A stretch of DNA of 46,465 nucleotides. Origin: Anaerolineales bacterium (GTDB lineage: Bacteria > Chloroflexota > Anaerolineae > Anaerolineales > E44-bin32). A model generated the notes under the pieces. It did not search any database. It saw only the letters and a list, made by a program, of their open reading frames with translations, and was not told the origin of the DNA. The DNA lies in the NCBI GenBank assembly GCA_037382465.1, contig JARRPX010000036.1, positions 43,927 to 90,391 of the forward strand, read 5' to 3'. Position numbers and translations under genes: made by a program. Shown here one piece after another: positions 1 through 7,849 of this stretch (the stretch's first letter is position 1; each line of letters starts with the position of its first letter).

Positions 1-476
1 TAAAACACATTGAACAATGACGTTGCCTTAAAAATAGTAAATGGTGCATTCAATATAATCCAACCAAGCCCCGGGCTTACTGGAGCTTCACCAAGAAGGG
101 TAATATCATATGGTGCAATTCCCTGCCTCATAGCAAGAACCGGAACTTGCATGGCATCGTCCCCGGTTCCACCCCGATATAGACCCTCCTTCTGGGAATA
201 CATAAATGAACCAACTAGCCAAATGACGAATAGAAGGAGTACTGGCAGGGTTTTTATGGATAAGACCCGTTTTATCAATGGGAATGAATCAATCCTTATC
301 AGGGCACAGAATATGAATAAGAATACTAGGCTAGATAGGATCAATACCAATGACGGAAAAGGAATAGACGAAGCGACATAATAATTCCGTAACGAAGGCA
401 CCTGTACAATTAGGACAAGTAACCACAACCGCGTGTCTTTCAAACACATCAACCCTCTATTCTTCAAGAGCTTCAT
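1..476 (-). CDS. Multi-pass membrane protein, N-terminal part (cut by window edge)
   Basis: An open minus-strand frame runs from ATG at 476 to the window edge without a stop (about 158 codons). The N-terminus is hydrophobic, with likely membrane segments near residues 17-30 and 43-60 and another near 83-95, followed by a polar loop containing Gly-Gly-Thr-Gly-Asp-Asp and a short 'SPGLGW' loop. This layout of a first membrane helix followed by an acidic loop resembles integral-membrane glycosyltransferases of the GT-C/DUF2029 type, but the fragment is too short to assign. GAGG lies about 10 bases upstream of the 476 ATG; a second in-frame ATG at 449 is an alternative start. The C-terminal part lies outside the window. 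Confidence 0.55.
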   Translation of the reverse strand, partial: MKLLKNRGLMCLKDTRLWLLVLIVQVPSLRNYYVASSIPFPSLVLILSSLVFLFIFCALIRIDSFPLIKRVLSIKTLPVLLLFVIWLVGSFMYSQKEGLYRGGTGDDAMQVPVLAMRQGIAPYDITLLGEAPVSPGLGWIILNAPFTIFKATSLFNVF

Positions 477-701
477 TTGCACGATGCCTCAGCTGTTTTT
501 CGAATGTCATATCGAATAATTTACAAGACGAGATATTCGCAGGCTCATACCCAGTAAGATACAACACCCAGTAACCTTAGTTGCTTCGCGAATGATGGGA
601 GCGAAAAGTTTGATATTCACTCTACTTCTGTTGTGGTGAATAGAGAGAATAAAATCAATCATATCCTACGAAAACGATGGTGAACTCGGAATAATTAATT
701 A

Positions 702-1508
702 TTATGCCCCCGAGGCAAGATCGGATAGATGTAGTCCTGATCTGCCGAGGACCCATTGATTTGAACTTTCAAAACCTGCCGAAGTGCGAACGGTCTTGTC
801 CTTAAACGAAAAGACGTATTGGCGCTTGAACTCCCTTTTAATCGTGAAGTTAACCACCCCATCCTCCACGAGCGCAACCAGCGATAATTGCGTGGGGAAA
901 TCGCCGCCGGACTGTGAAACCGTTTCGAGGATTGAAAATCCCCGTTCGACGTTGAACAAATTTTTGGACTCGGCGAGCATACTGTAGCACGCTATATAGC
1001 GATCAGATCCGACACCGTCAACTTCTCGGTAGTCTCGACTGACAAAGTCAGACAGGGGAAAGTTCGTCAGAACCATGAAATCTTCGCCAACGTCTTCTAA
1101 GAGTATGGTAGATCTTCCCGGTTCGACTACGCAGGCACGACGACCTGTGCCAGCGATCATGCTGTGCACGCTGATCTGGGGAACGTTGACTACCGTCTTG
1201 TCCTGTAGATATCCGCCCAGATCAGCGAGGTCGAGTTGTTTTCCCAGGATCCCGTCAAAAAGCCGGATAATGTGCACGCAATTTTTCCCCCGCCGATACA
1301 CTCCGGCATCGATGGGATCCACCATGAGCAGGTTAACAAACGTGCCGTTGTCGTTGATGCCGATTGCCGGTAAGAATCTGGAATTCTCCTGCTGGAAGAC
1401 AATGAGTTGATCATCCCCCCGCAAACCGAGTTTGATGGCGCGGTCGGAGATATCGAAGTTCATGCCGATGTAAGTCTTTTCTGCGTAGAAAACAAAACTC
1501 GTGCACAT
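702..1508 (-). CDS. Linear amide C-N hydrolase, choloylglycine hydrolase/penicillin acylase family
   Basis: 268 residues. The protein begins Met-Cys-Thr-Ser-Phe, so after removal of Met the N-terminal Cys2 would be the nucleophile, as in bile-salt hydrolases and penicillin V acylases of the Ntn-hydrolase superfamily. A 'GMNFD' stretch at residues 15-19 matches the position of the conserved Arg/Met-Asn-x-Asp segment after the first strand. A hydrophobic strand with 'VLTNFPL' lies near residue 150, where these enzymes carry an Asn-Phe/Pro motif. The length is slightly below the usual 310-340 residues. The substrate is unknown; cleavage of an N-acyl amide (acyl amino acid, acyl-homoserine lactone or bile-salt-like) is inferred from family. 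There is no signal peptide, so the enzyme is probably cytoplasmic. It appears to be transcribed alone. Confidence 0.75.
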   Translation of the reverse strand: MCTSFVFYAEKTYIGMNFDISDRAIKLGLRGDDQLIVFQQENSRFLPAIGINDNGTFVNLLMVDPIDAGVYRRGKNCVHIIRLFDGILGKQLDLADLGGYLQDKTVVNVPQISVHSMIAGTGRRACVVEPGRSTILLEDVGEDFMVLTNFPLSDFVSRDYREVDGVGSDRYIACYSMLAESKNLFNVERGFSILETVSQSGGDFPTQLSLVALVEDGVVNFTIKREFKRQYVFSFKDKTVRTSAGFESSNQWVLGRSGLHLSDLASGA

Positions 1509-1617
1509 GGTAAACGATCCACTTGTGAGGCAAATTTATCGAAAACGTTGATTTATCAGAATCTCAATCATTATTACCCAACGGTCTGGAACACAACTGC
1601 GATCGGCAGACTATGCG

Positions 1618-1947
1618 CTATTGGTCGATTTCCCACAGATTGTAGATAACCCCGAACGGATCTCTTACATAGCAATCCTGGCTCTTGCCGCGCCAGCGAA
1701 GGACTTCACAACCATGCGCCACAAGTTCCTTCCGGGCTCGTTCAAGGTCTTCGACGAACAACTCCATCACCGGTCCGCTGATTTCTTCATCTTCGATGAC
1801 GAACAAATTAAGCGGATGGGCATCATGATCGCCGAGTGCCGGATCGTCGGAGCGATTTTCAAACCCGAGCACATCGGAATAGAATCTAACCGCATCAGAA
1901 AAGCGATCCGTTCTCACGGCCACGTTCGGACTCATCGTGAATTTCAT
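1618..1947 (-). CDS. VOC (glyoxalase/bleomycin-resistance) family protein
   Basis: 109 residues, a single vicinal-oxygen-chelate module. The beta-alpha-beta-beta-beta pattern is visible: 'SPNVAVRTDRFSDAVRFYSDVLGF' is the classic first strand plus helix (residues 6-29), and 'DPFGVIYNLWEI' at the C-terminus is the last strand with the metal or substrate-site Asn. A strong AGGAG sits 6-7 bases before the ATG at 1947. Such small stand-alone VOC proteins are usually dimeric and bind or modify small molecules; the substrate cannot be read from sequence. It lies directly downstream of a decayed SDR fragment. Confidence 0.8.
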   Translation of the reverse strand: MKFTMSPNVAVRTDRFSDAVRFYSDVLGFENRSDDPALGDHDAHPLNLFVIEDEEISGPVMELFVEDLERARKELVAHGCEVLRWRGKSQDCYVRDPFGVIYNLWEIDQ

Positions 1948-2011
1948 ACCGCCACTCCTTTCTCAATCGAATAATATAATTTCTCCAAAACACCGTTTTT
2001 ATCTTCGCCAA

Positions 2012-2146
2012 TCAACGGCTCCAGCGCATATGAATGACGTTTGCCAGACCTGCTTCACATCGCCGAGCGATGCCGTGGTTTGCGCCGGTGACGAGTGCGA
2101 TATGATTCTCTAGGTCGTAAGGAAGCCGGTCGTTGGAGGTGAGCAT
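2012..2146 (-). pseudogene. Decayed short-chain dehydrogenase (5' remnant)
   Basis: From ATG 2146 (AGAGGG upstream) the translation gives the start of a classical SDR: 'LENHIALVTGANHGIA' at about residues 11-26, the strand plus TGxxxGIx NAD(P)-binding turn. It then jumps to 'GLANVIHMRW', which resembles the second strand that normally follows some 15 residues later, and stops. The helix between them is shortened, and all of the remaining 200 or so residues, including the Ser-Tyr-Lys catalytic residues, are missing. What remains looks like a gene that suffered an internal and a large 3' deletion. It cannot encode a working enzyme. Confidence 0.6.
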
Positions 2147-2295
2147 GGACACCCTCTGGACGCGATGGTCAAACGGCGATCGTACTCGTCCTGCGTTCAT
2201 TCGACACAAGCGGGAAGCTTGACTTTACTAAATGTACTTCCAGCATCACGACGATCGAAACTTATTCGATATTTTCCGATCTCAGAGTACAAGGA

Positions 2296-2754
2296 CTACG
2301 TTGTCGTCCTTTCGTCTGCCTTCACCTGAATCAGATCAAATACAAATTTACGCTTTGCATCCGCCAGGAACGCCGACACAGGTGAATCCGGACGAGCGTC
2401 GAAGAAATCTCTGGTAATCGGATTTTCGTTGACGTACGTCTTCAGAATCGGCGCTGCGGATTCCGGCAGCAATTCGCGAATCTGATAATCATTCCGGTCG
2501 GCGCCCCTGGATAACCGAATGGTCCCCGCAGCCCGAGCGTTCTTGACCCAATCGACGTCCCCATAAGGCGCCACAAGCCAACGATCGTTCCCTTCTTCTA
2601 CCAGCACCACAGGCACCGAATGCAGCCGCCCGGATTTACGACCGGCGACGGTCAGCAAATAATATCTCCCGGGCGCAATTCCCAACCGCAGCAGCCAGAT
2701 AAAAATACGGTTGACAACGCGCCGGATGAAATTGTATCGAAATTCACGAGCCAT
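2296..2754 (-). CDS. Nitroreductase family deazaflavin-dependent oxidoreductase (DDN-like)
   Basis: 152 residues from ATG 2754, chosen because AGGGG lies 6 bases upstream; a longer upstream reading has no homologous look. The 'TVAGRKSGRLHSVPVVLVEEGNDRWLVAPYGDVDWVKNARA' region (not contiguous here: residues about 36-78) carries the hallmarks of the Ddn/F420H(2)-dependent family: a Gly-Arg-Lys-Ser-Gly turn, a 'VAP.G....W..N' segment and an Arg-rich strand after it. Family members bind F420 or, less often, FAD/heme and reduce quinones or nitro compounds at the membrane. The hydrophobic N-terminal helix (about residues 9-22) fits membrane association. Confidence 0.8.
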   Translation of the reverse strand: MAREFRYNFIRRVVNRIFIWLLRLGIAPGRYYLLTVAGRKSGRLHSVPVVLVEEGNDRWLVAPYGDVDWVKNARAAGTIRLSRGADRNDYQIRELLPESAAPILKTYVNENPITRDFFDARPDSPVSAFLADAKRKFVFDLIQVKADERTTT

Positions 2755-2839
2755 CAATGTCCCCTGTTTACGGCCGATGTTATCAACTGGCCTGTATGTA
2801 TACTCCCCATCAAGATAGTAGATGCGGTTGACAACTCCT

Positions 2840-3484
2840 TTACTCCCCCAGCCGATATCCACTTTTCTCCCAGGCAGCGCGTATTTCCGGATTGCGCTGC
2901 AGATACGCATCTACGTATTCCTTGCGCACCGTGTTCAGCGGACAAGAGAAATTAATGCAGCGACTGCAGATGGATCGCCGCAAGCTGTAAATCCCACTGA
3001 CCACCGCAGCCAGACCGATGAAACTCAACAAATACTCCCGTCCCATCAGGAGAAAGACGAACGGAAAGGCAAACCAGATCAATCCGCCCAAGAGAAATTG
3101 CATTTGTTCCGATTTGCTCATCGGACCGGGTTTGAATTTGAAGATCTTAATTACCCCGCTGTTGGCATGGCAGTGCAGAACGCGGCTGTCCTCGGCCCAC
3201 ATGGGGCAGTGCCGGCACAAGACACGCGCTTCCCACACGAAGAAAAAGAAGATGGAATATGCGAGCCACCAGAACAGGAGCATACCGTAGCGGGCACGAA
3301 TCGTCCCGGCGATGACGGTGACTGCAAACGGCAGCAGGAGCATCAAGAAATGGACCAGGTCTTTCGACTCATAGCGACACATGAACTCGCCCTGGATCGA
3401 ACAATAGTCGCACTCCGTGGCTGGCTTCCATGTACAAAGCGTTATTGGGGCATTCGGTGAATGGATTTCGATCGCATCTGACAT
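2840..3484 (-). CDS. Cys-rich multi-pass membrane protein, unknown function
   Basis: 214 residues from ATG 3484 (GAGGTGG about 5 bases upstream; a GTG three codons earlier is less likely). Four to five hydrophobic segments lie at about residues 45-62, 66-83, 132-147 and 152-167. Three Cys clusters surround them: an N-terminal C-x8-C-x2-C-x8-C, a central 'CRHCPMW' followed by 'LHCH', and a C-terminal 'CSRCINFSCPLN'. The paired CxxC/CxxxC clusters next to membrane helices suggest metal or Fe-S binding, or redox chemistry at the membrane, but no named family is recognised. The end of the gene lies 85 bases before the nitroreductase start, so the two may be co-transcribed. Confidence 0.7.
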   Translation of the reverse strand: MSDAIEIHSPNAPITLCTWKPATECDYCSIQGEFMCRYESKDLVHFLMLLLPFAVTVIAGTIRARYGMLLFWWLAYSIFFFFVWEARVLCRHCPMWAEDSRVLHCHANSGVIKIFKFKPGPMSKSEQMQFLLGGLIWFAFPFVFLLMGREYLLSFIGLAAVVSGIYSLRRSICSRCINFSCPLNTVRKEYVDAYLQRNPEIRAAWEKSGYRLGE

Positions 3485-3617
3485 GGGAACCACCTCTTGA
3501 TCAATTTCTATCGTTTCCCACAGGCCTATGCACCTCTCGACTCTGCCCGTCTTGGATACATTATAGAACCAAGTTGCCCGAATCCACTCATCCGCCGCGG
3601 CCGGATAACCATTTTCT

Positions 3618-4121
3618 CTAGCTCAGGATCGATTTCAACCCCACGGCCCAGGCACGGATCTCTTCCCAATCGCGCAGGTCGCTGGCCGGCGCGTCCCCGG
3701 CAAGAATCTTGATCATGAAACCCAATTTCGATGGATCGTATTTCCCCCCGAACAGCTTGAGGCTCGCGGGCTTGAACCAGGGGTGCTTCGCCAGCGCGTT
3801 GTCGAGTTGATCTTGCGAGTTCTGCCATTCCTGCTCGTCGTGCGGTTCGTGAACGGGACCGAGTGCGAAGACAGCCACCGGGCGATCGCCGAGCGCCGCA
3901 CGATGGCGCGAGAGGAAGCGATGGGCGTCCTTGTGCCAGCGGAACATGAAAAGCGGTGCCCCGAGCACGATGCCGTCGTACTTTTCGATCTCGCGTACCT
4001 CTCGTGCAAACCGTAAATCGACTTCAAATCCATTTTCGCGCAGCGCATCGGCGATGGCTTCGGCGACTTCCTGCGTCGAGCCGTAGCGCGTGGCGTAGGC
4101 GACCAAAATCGATGGTGACAC
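3618..4121 (-). CDS. Flavodoxin domain protein (HemG-like)
   Basis: 167 residues, starting at GTG 4121 with AGGAG 7 bases upstream. 'ILVAYATRYGSTQEVAEAIADAL' (residues 5-27) holds the phosphate-binding loop T-R-Y-G-S-T of flavodoxins, and 'YDGIVLGAPLFMFRWHKDAHRFL' carries the second FMN loop. The C-terminal 'DWEEIRAWA' is typical of the flavodoxin-like proteins related to menaquinone-dependent protoporphyrinogen oxidase HemG. It should bind FMN and act as a cytoplasmic electron carrier or quinone-linked oxidoreductase. No heme-synthesis genes are nearby, so a HemG role is not supported by context. Confidence 0.8.
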   Translation of the reverse strand: MSPSILVAYATRYGSTQEVAEAIADALRENGFEVDLRFAREVREIEKYDGIVLGAPLFMFRWHKDAHRFLSRHRAALGDRPVAVFALGPVHEPHDEQEWQNSQDQLDNALAKHPWFKPASLKLFGGKYDPSKLGFMIKILAGDAPASDLRDWEEIRAWAVGLKSILS

Positions 4122-4162
4122 AGTACACTCCTTCTACGATGTTTAGATAATGGACTTCCCGG

Positions 4163-4882
4163 TCAGCGACCCAAGCGCGATAGCTGCCGGTAGATCGAGA
4201 AATACCAGATGATCAGAAGAACGGCGTTCGGAAGAATTACGAGCAAGGCGATGATCTCTGACGACGTCAACGCTTGCCGCAAATAGTCGAGCAGCGAAAG
4301 GACGTTCGCTGCAATCCCGACGTAAGCGGTGGACCTGCTGAAGGATTTACTGCGCAGCATGCTTGCAGAGACGATCCATCCTGCGATCGAAACCAGGAAG
4401 AGGCCCACGTTGAATCCGCCGACGGTCCGTTGGTTTGTGTTGGCCAACAAAGCTTGCCCCGCAGCGACGAAGATGGATTTCTGTGCCTCTGTCGCTGCAG
4501 CCGCGTGTTGGTCGCTGAGGGAAAGCATCGCGAACGGATTGTTCGTGGCCAGGAATACCGCAACCCCGATCAGCGCCAGGGTTACCGCGATCCTCATGCG
4601 GGTCCGATCGACATTCTTGAGCGCGCTGTAAAACGCCAGGAAAACGATCACGAACATGACGTACATCACGACTTCCAATCCCCAAAACTGGAGAAGTCCC
4701 ACGAGCCGATTTCTCTGGAAGAGTGCGAACCATTCGACGACCGTTCCCGGCAGGGGCGAGATCGATTGAGCGATCACCTCCCCCAGCGTCACCGCTGCGG
4801 CGATAAAGGCGGCCGCAGCGCCAATCCGGAATATATCCCCATCGGATTGTTCGACACTCGGGCTGTTTTCTCCACGTTCCAT
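4163..4882 (-). CDS. DUF4386-like integral membrane protein
   Basis: 239 residues with six predicted hydrophobic segments (about 20-38, 58-80, 96-114, 132-147 weak, 157-175, 185-200 and 208-228). The overall pattern, including 'FQRNRLVGLLQFWGLEVVMYVMF' split over helix 2 and the loop 'ATNNPFAMLSLSDQHAAA', resembles DUF4386 membrane proteins. The function of the family is unknown. The start at ATG 4882 has AAAGGATGATGG upstream. Its stop is 41 bases before the flavodoxin start, so the two may form one transcript. Confidence 0.7.
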   Translation of the reverse strand: MERGENSPSVEQSDGDIFRIGAAAAFIAAAVTLGEVIAQSISPLPGTVVEWFALFQRNRLVGLLQFWGLEVVMYVMFVIVFLAFYSALKNVDRTRMRIAVTLALIGVAVFLATNNPFAMLSLSDQHAAAATEAQKSIFVAAGQALLANTNQRTVGGFNVGLFLVSIAGWIVSASMLRSKSFSRSTAYVGIAANVLSLLDYLRQALTSSEIIALLVILPNAVLLIIWYFSIYRQLSRLGR

Positions 4883-4955
4883 CGTCCATCATCCTTTCAT
4901 TTCTTTCCAATGATTCAATCCGCACGGCGCCGGCTCACCAGAACGCAACGCCGTA

Positions 4956-5447
4956 TCAGCCGGCAAACATTGCGAAATAGGATATCGCAGTACTAATCAC
5001 TGTCAAGGCCACGCCGGCTACGATACCTACCGGAATCGACTTCAGCATGTGCTTCTTCATGGACTCCGCACCCATGTCGTCGGGCAGTCTCAGGAACTCC
5101 GGCCGCCAAACGCCGATGACCAATCCATCGATGACGAGTGTATCGAAAAGAAAGAGGATGATGTAATGTACGAAGTTCAACAGGAATAACACCATGAAAG
5201 GGATCGTCAGACCGCTGCGAGCCAGGCCATAGTAATTGGCCAAGATTTGAAAGCCCACGATGATCAAGAGCAAGAGCAGCATGTTTAGAATGCCGCTGAG
5301 CGGGATACGCTCCTTCAACGTACCGTCCTGCTTTCGTGCGGTATACACCAGTCCGCCTCTGAAGACGGCGAAGACGTAGATACAGAATGCGAAAGCACCG
5401 ACAGCACTCCAAACGATAAGGTAGCGAATGGCGATATCCAATGTCAT
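4956..5447 (-). CDS. Membrane protein of unknown function, four helices
   Basis: 163 residues from ATG 5447 with a strong GGAGG 5 bases upstream. Hydrophobic segments lie at about residues 8-28, 50-68, 78-100 and 139-158, with a soluble loop of about 35 residues containing 'GVWRPEFLRLP' before the last helix. No family is recognised. It is divergently oriented to the ICMT-like gene at 5596 and shares a 148-base intergenic region with it. Confidence 0.65.
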   Translation of the reverse strand: MTLDIAIRYLIVWSAVGAFAFCIYVFAVFRGGLVYTARKQDGTLKERIPLSGILNMLLLLLIIVGFQILANYYGLARSGLTIPFMVLFLLNFVHYIILFLFDTLVIDGLVIGVWRPEFLRLPDDMGAESMKKHMLKSIPVGIVAGVALTVISTAISYFAMFAG

Positions 5448-5468
5448 CTGAACCTCCGGGTTGAGCGC

Positions 5469-5497
5469 TTGACTATACAGATAGGATGGTATATCAT
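5469..5497 (+). promoter_or_regulatory. Predicted sigma70-type promoter for the ICMT-like gene
   Basis: TTGACT at 5469-5474 and TATCAT at 5492-5497 are separated by 17 bases and each matches the consensus at 5 of 6 positions. This lies in the divergent region upstream of the gene at 5596, giving a leader of about 90 bases. The prediction rests on sequence match only. Confidence 0.4.
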
Positions 5498-5595
5498 TTT
5501 TCTAAGAAAGTTAGGCATGGCTAATTTTATCCCCATACAGCAGGAAAATCAATACTGCCCACGAAAAGGGATGTCATAGAAAACAAAGGTTTACG

Positions 5596-6279
5596 ATGGA
5601 AAAAAAGAAGAGCAAATTACCCTATCTGGTAACGATCGTCATCCTGGCGAGCATCATCTCCGCAATCGTGCTCGCTGCGGGAAGATGGGATTGGATCGAG
5701 ATGTGGATTTTTCTGGCCACGTATTTGATCGTTTTTATCGCCTGGGGGATGTACCTGAAATTCAAAAAACCCGATTTGCTGCAGGAAAGGGTGACCGCCT
5801 TCGGTAAGGGGAAAAAGTGGGATCGGATTCTGATCGGCATTTATTGGATCCTGATTCTCGCGTTTCTGTTTACGGCGTCATTGGACGCCGGCCGGCATCA
5901 GAACTTCGTTACACCCATTCCGATCAAAATCATATCTATGGTTTTCATCCTGGCGGGATACGCACTCGGGTTTTGGAGTGGAATTGCCAACGAGTATCTG
6001 TCGAGTTTCGTACGCATCCAGGAGGAGCGTGGCCATCAGGTGAGCCAGGCGGGACCCTATCGTTTCATCCGGCATCCGATGTACGCAGGCGATATTCTCA
6101 GCTACCCCTTCGTGGCGCTCTTTCTGAACTCACTCTGGGCCCTTATACCGGCGGCCTTGATCATCGTGCTGTTTATCGTGCGTACCTATCTGGAGGACAC
6201 CACTTTACAGCGAGAGCTCGAGGGCTACTCTGAATACACGCAAAAAGTCAAATATCGCCTGGTACCTTACGTTTGGTGA
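5596..6279 (+). CDS. Isoprenylcysteine carboxyl methyltransferase (ICMT/PEMT-like) family protein
   Basis: 227 residues with membrane segments at about 9-28, 35-52, 79-95, 112-130 and 172-196. The signature 'GPYRFIRHPMYAGDI' at residues 153-167 is the conserved cytosolic SAM-binding and catalytic motif of ICMT/PEMT membrane methyltransferases, and the C-terminal Glu-rich 'EDTTLQRELEGYSEY' with Glu and Tyr-x-x-Tyr completes it. In bacteria such proteins methylate lipids or small hydrophobic molecules; the substrate is not known. It is one of only four intact plus-strand genes in the window and is preceded by its own promoter-like sequence. Confidence 0.85.
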   Translation: MEKKKSKLPYLVTIVILASIISAIVLAAGRWDWIEMWIFLATYLIVFIAWGMYLKFKKPDLLQERVTAFGKGKKWDRILIGIYWILILAFLFTASLDAGRHQNFVTPIPIKIISMVFILAGYALGFWSGIANEYLSSFVRIQEERGHQVSQAGPYRFIRHPMYAGDILSYPFVALFLNSLWALIPAALIIVLFIVRTYLEDTTLQRELEGYSEYTQKVKYRLVPYVW

Positions 6280-6304
6280 TTTTCCGAAGTGAAACAATGG
6301 ATAC

Positions 6305-6811
6305 TCAGGGTGGACCTATCTGCTTACCCCAGGCGCCCCATCTTCCAAACGATATCCGATGCAGCAGGTAATCGAAGGTGTTGCCCGTTAGATTCCCAAC
6401 CCGGATCATGCGCAGCGCCAGTTCGATCATCGCGAGGACGTTTTCCCCATAACGCGCTGCGACTTGCTCTCGCACTTGTGGCTCTGGTTCCGCATCCATC
6501 TCCGCCCAATGCTGTGCGTACAGCATGGCCGGAATTTCCTCGGCCGGGCTTCCTTCGAAGAGTCCTTTGCCCAACGCCTCGATCTCTTCTCCCGAAATTC
6601 CCTGCGAAAGCGCTGCCCGGGCGTGGCCGTACGAACAGTAGCGGCAGCGGTTCACAGCGGTGACTGTGAGCATCAAGCGCTCGCGGAATGCCGGTGCGAC
6701 GACGTCGCCGCGCACCAACGTGCGGATGTCTTTTCGACGAGAGACGAGAATCCGTACGTCGGTCAGGAATTCGTTCAAACTGCGATAGAGTCTGCGATTG
6801 AATCCAGCCAT
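6305..6811 (-). CDS. Carboxymuconolactone decarboxylase family protein (AhpD-like)
   Basis: 168 residues from ATG 6811 (an in-frame TTG two codons earlier is less likely). 'CRYCSYGH' gives the CxxCxxxH redox site at residues 56-63 that defines AhpD-type members; the helix before it begins 'RERLMLTVTAVN', another family mark. AhpD-like proteins are small all-helical thiol disulfide reductases that support peroxidase activity; other members have lost that role. No AhpC gene is nearby, so the partner is unknown. It converges with the ICMT-like gene, with a 25-base gap. Confidence 0.85.
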   Translation of the reverse strand: MAGFNRRLYRSLNEFLTDVRILVSRRKDIRTLVRGDVVAPAFRERLMLTVTAVNRCRYCSYGHARAALSQGISGEEIEALGKGLFEGSPAEEIPAMLYAQHWAEMDAEPEPQVREQVAARYGENVLAMIELALRMIRVGNLTGNTFDYLLHRISFGRWGAWGKQIGPP

Positions 6812-6904
6812 CTTCAACCCCGCGAAACGATCGAACCTCCAGGCACCGATCTGACGCAGGCAACCTTCCCTTTGAATTATAAACGTGACTGAACCAGCAG
6901 CGCC

Positions 6905-7549
6905 CTACTTCTCACCGGTAATACAAAGGAAATCTCTGTGGCGGTCTGCTGCTCGATTCACCTCGAGTACGTTAAAACCGGCCGCCTCCATCATTTGAAA
7001 GACTTCTTCACCGCGATACAGTGAAATGCCGTTTCGCACAAAGCTTTTACCTTCGAGTGATTGTTTGCTGGTAAAACAGACGACCAGTCTGCCGCCATCG
7101 ACCAGTACCCGATACATCTCGTCCATGCCGCGTCGAGCATCCGCCCAGTAAAAGATCGAATTGACCGTGCAGCATTTGTCGAAGCACCCGGATGAATAAG
7201 GCAGCGTTTCCACCTGCCCGCAGCGGACTTCGAGTCTGCCGGCATCGATCAACGGGCGGTATCGCCGCTTGCAGGAAGCGGCCATCCCTTCGGAGACATC
7301 CACACCGGCCAGGAAACCCAGCGTCACGACATCGGCCATTCGTCCCAACAGGTAGCCGCCTCCAAAGCCCACCTCGAGCACACGGTCGTTTGCCGCCAGG
7401 TCGAGATGATCGAAAGCGAATTCGTTCAAAGCGGAATTTCTGCGGTTCCACAACCGTGCCAATAGCCAACTATAAATGCCGCGTGATGGAGAACGGAGCT
7501 GATTCGAGAGGAATTTTCCCAACATGGCCGAAGGCTTTTCGTCATCCAT
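6905..7549 (-). CDS. Class I SAM-dependent methyltransferase (UbiE/type 11)
   Basis: 214 residues. 'VLEVGFGGGYLL' at about residues 57-68 is SAM motif I, 'GVDVSEGM' is the acidic loop of motif II, and 'VDGGRLVVCF' is the late strand with the glycine turn. The N-terminus 'PSRGIYSWLLARLWNRRNSALNEFAF' resembles a lipid-facing cap seen in UbiE-like enzymes. The methyl acceptor is unknown. It lies in the same direction as the AhpD-like gene, 93 bases upstream of it. Confidence 0.8.
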   Translation of the reverse strand: MDDEKPSAMLGKFLSNQLRSPSRGIYSWLLARLWNRRNSALNEFAFDHLDLAANDRVLEVGFGGGYLLGRMADVVTLGFLAGVDVSEGMAASCKRRYRPLIDAGRLEVRCGQVETLPYSSGCFDKCCTVNSIFYWADARRGMDEMYRVLVDGGRLVVCFTSKQSLEGKSFVRNGISLYRGEEVFQMMEAAGFNVLEVNRAADRHRDFLCITGEK

Positions 7550-7778
7550 CCGGAACTTCTGTCACTTCATGCTGCTCCGAAGTGGCGGGCAACGGTCCTT
7601 ATCGTCAACGCTCTTCGGACATCCGCCTCGTAAATGTCTACGGGCCTGCCGCGCGTTATACCTTGCTCGACCGTCCGAAAAAGGTACAGACGCATTATAA
7701 GGTATTTCCTTTCGAAATCATCGACGAGAAAACCAGGTCACCTCTCGCCGAGATCCGGACGCAGCGCAGCCCCAGCGC

Positions 7779-7808
7779 TTGACAAAGCCCCGAAGTGGCG
7801 GTTAGAAT
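7779..7808 (+). promoter_or_regulatory. Predicted promoter of the TetR gene
   Basis: TTGACA (perfect match) at 7779-7784 and TAGAAT (5 of 6) at 7803-7808 are separated by 18 bases. The expected transcription start, around 7815, falls inside the palindromic operator at 7813-7830, which is the right place for autorepression. Confidence 0.55.
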
Positions 7809-7812
7809 ATCT

Positions 7813-7830
7813 CGATTGAACGTTCATTCG
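7813..7830. promoter_or_regulatory. Predicted TetR operator (autoregulatory copy)
   Basis: CGATTGAACGTTCATTCG is an 18-base palindrome with one mismatched pair. Its core TGAACGTTCA is identical to the core of the larger palindrome at 8449-8472. It sits between the -10 box and the TetR start codon, where a bound dimer would block transcription. That the adjacent TetR protein binds here is an inference. Confidence 0.65.
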
Positions 7831-7849
7831 TTTCACTCGTAGGATAATC

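Noticed and set aside
10-381. Plus-strand open frame of 123 codons at the left edge
   Set aside because: The opposite strand carries a hydrophobic, well-started frame that runs off the window; the plus frame has an unnatural composition and no ribosome-binding site.
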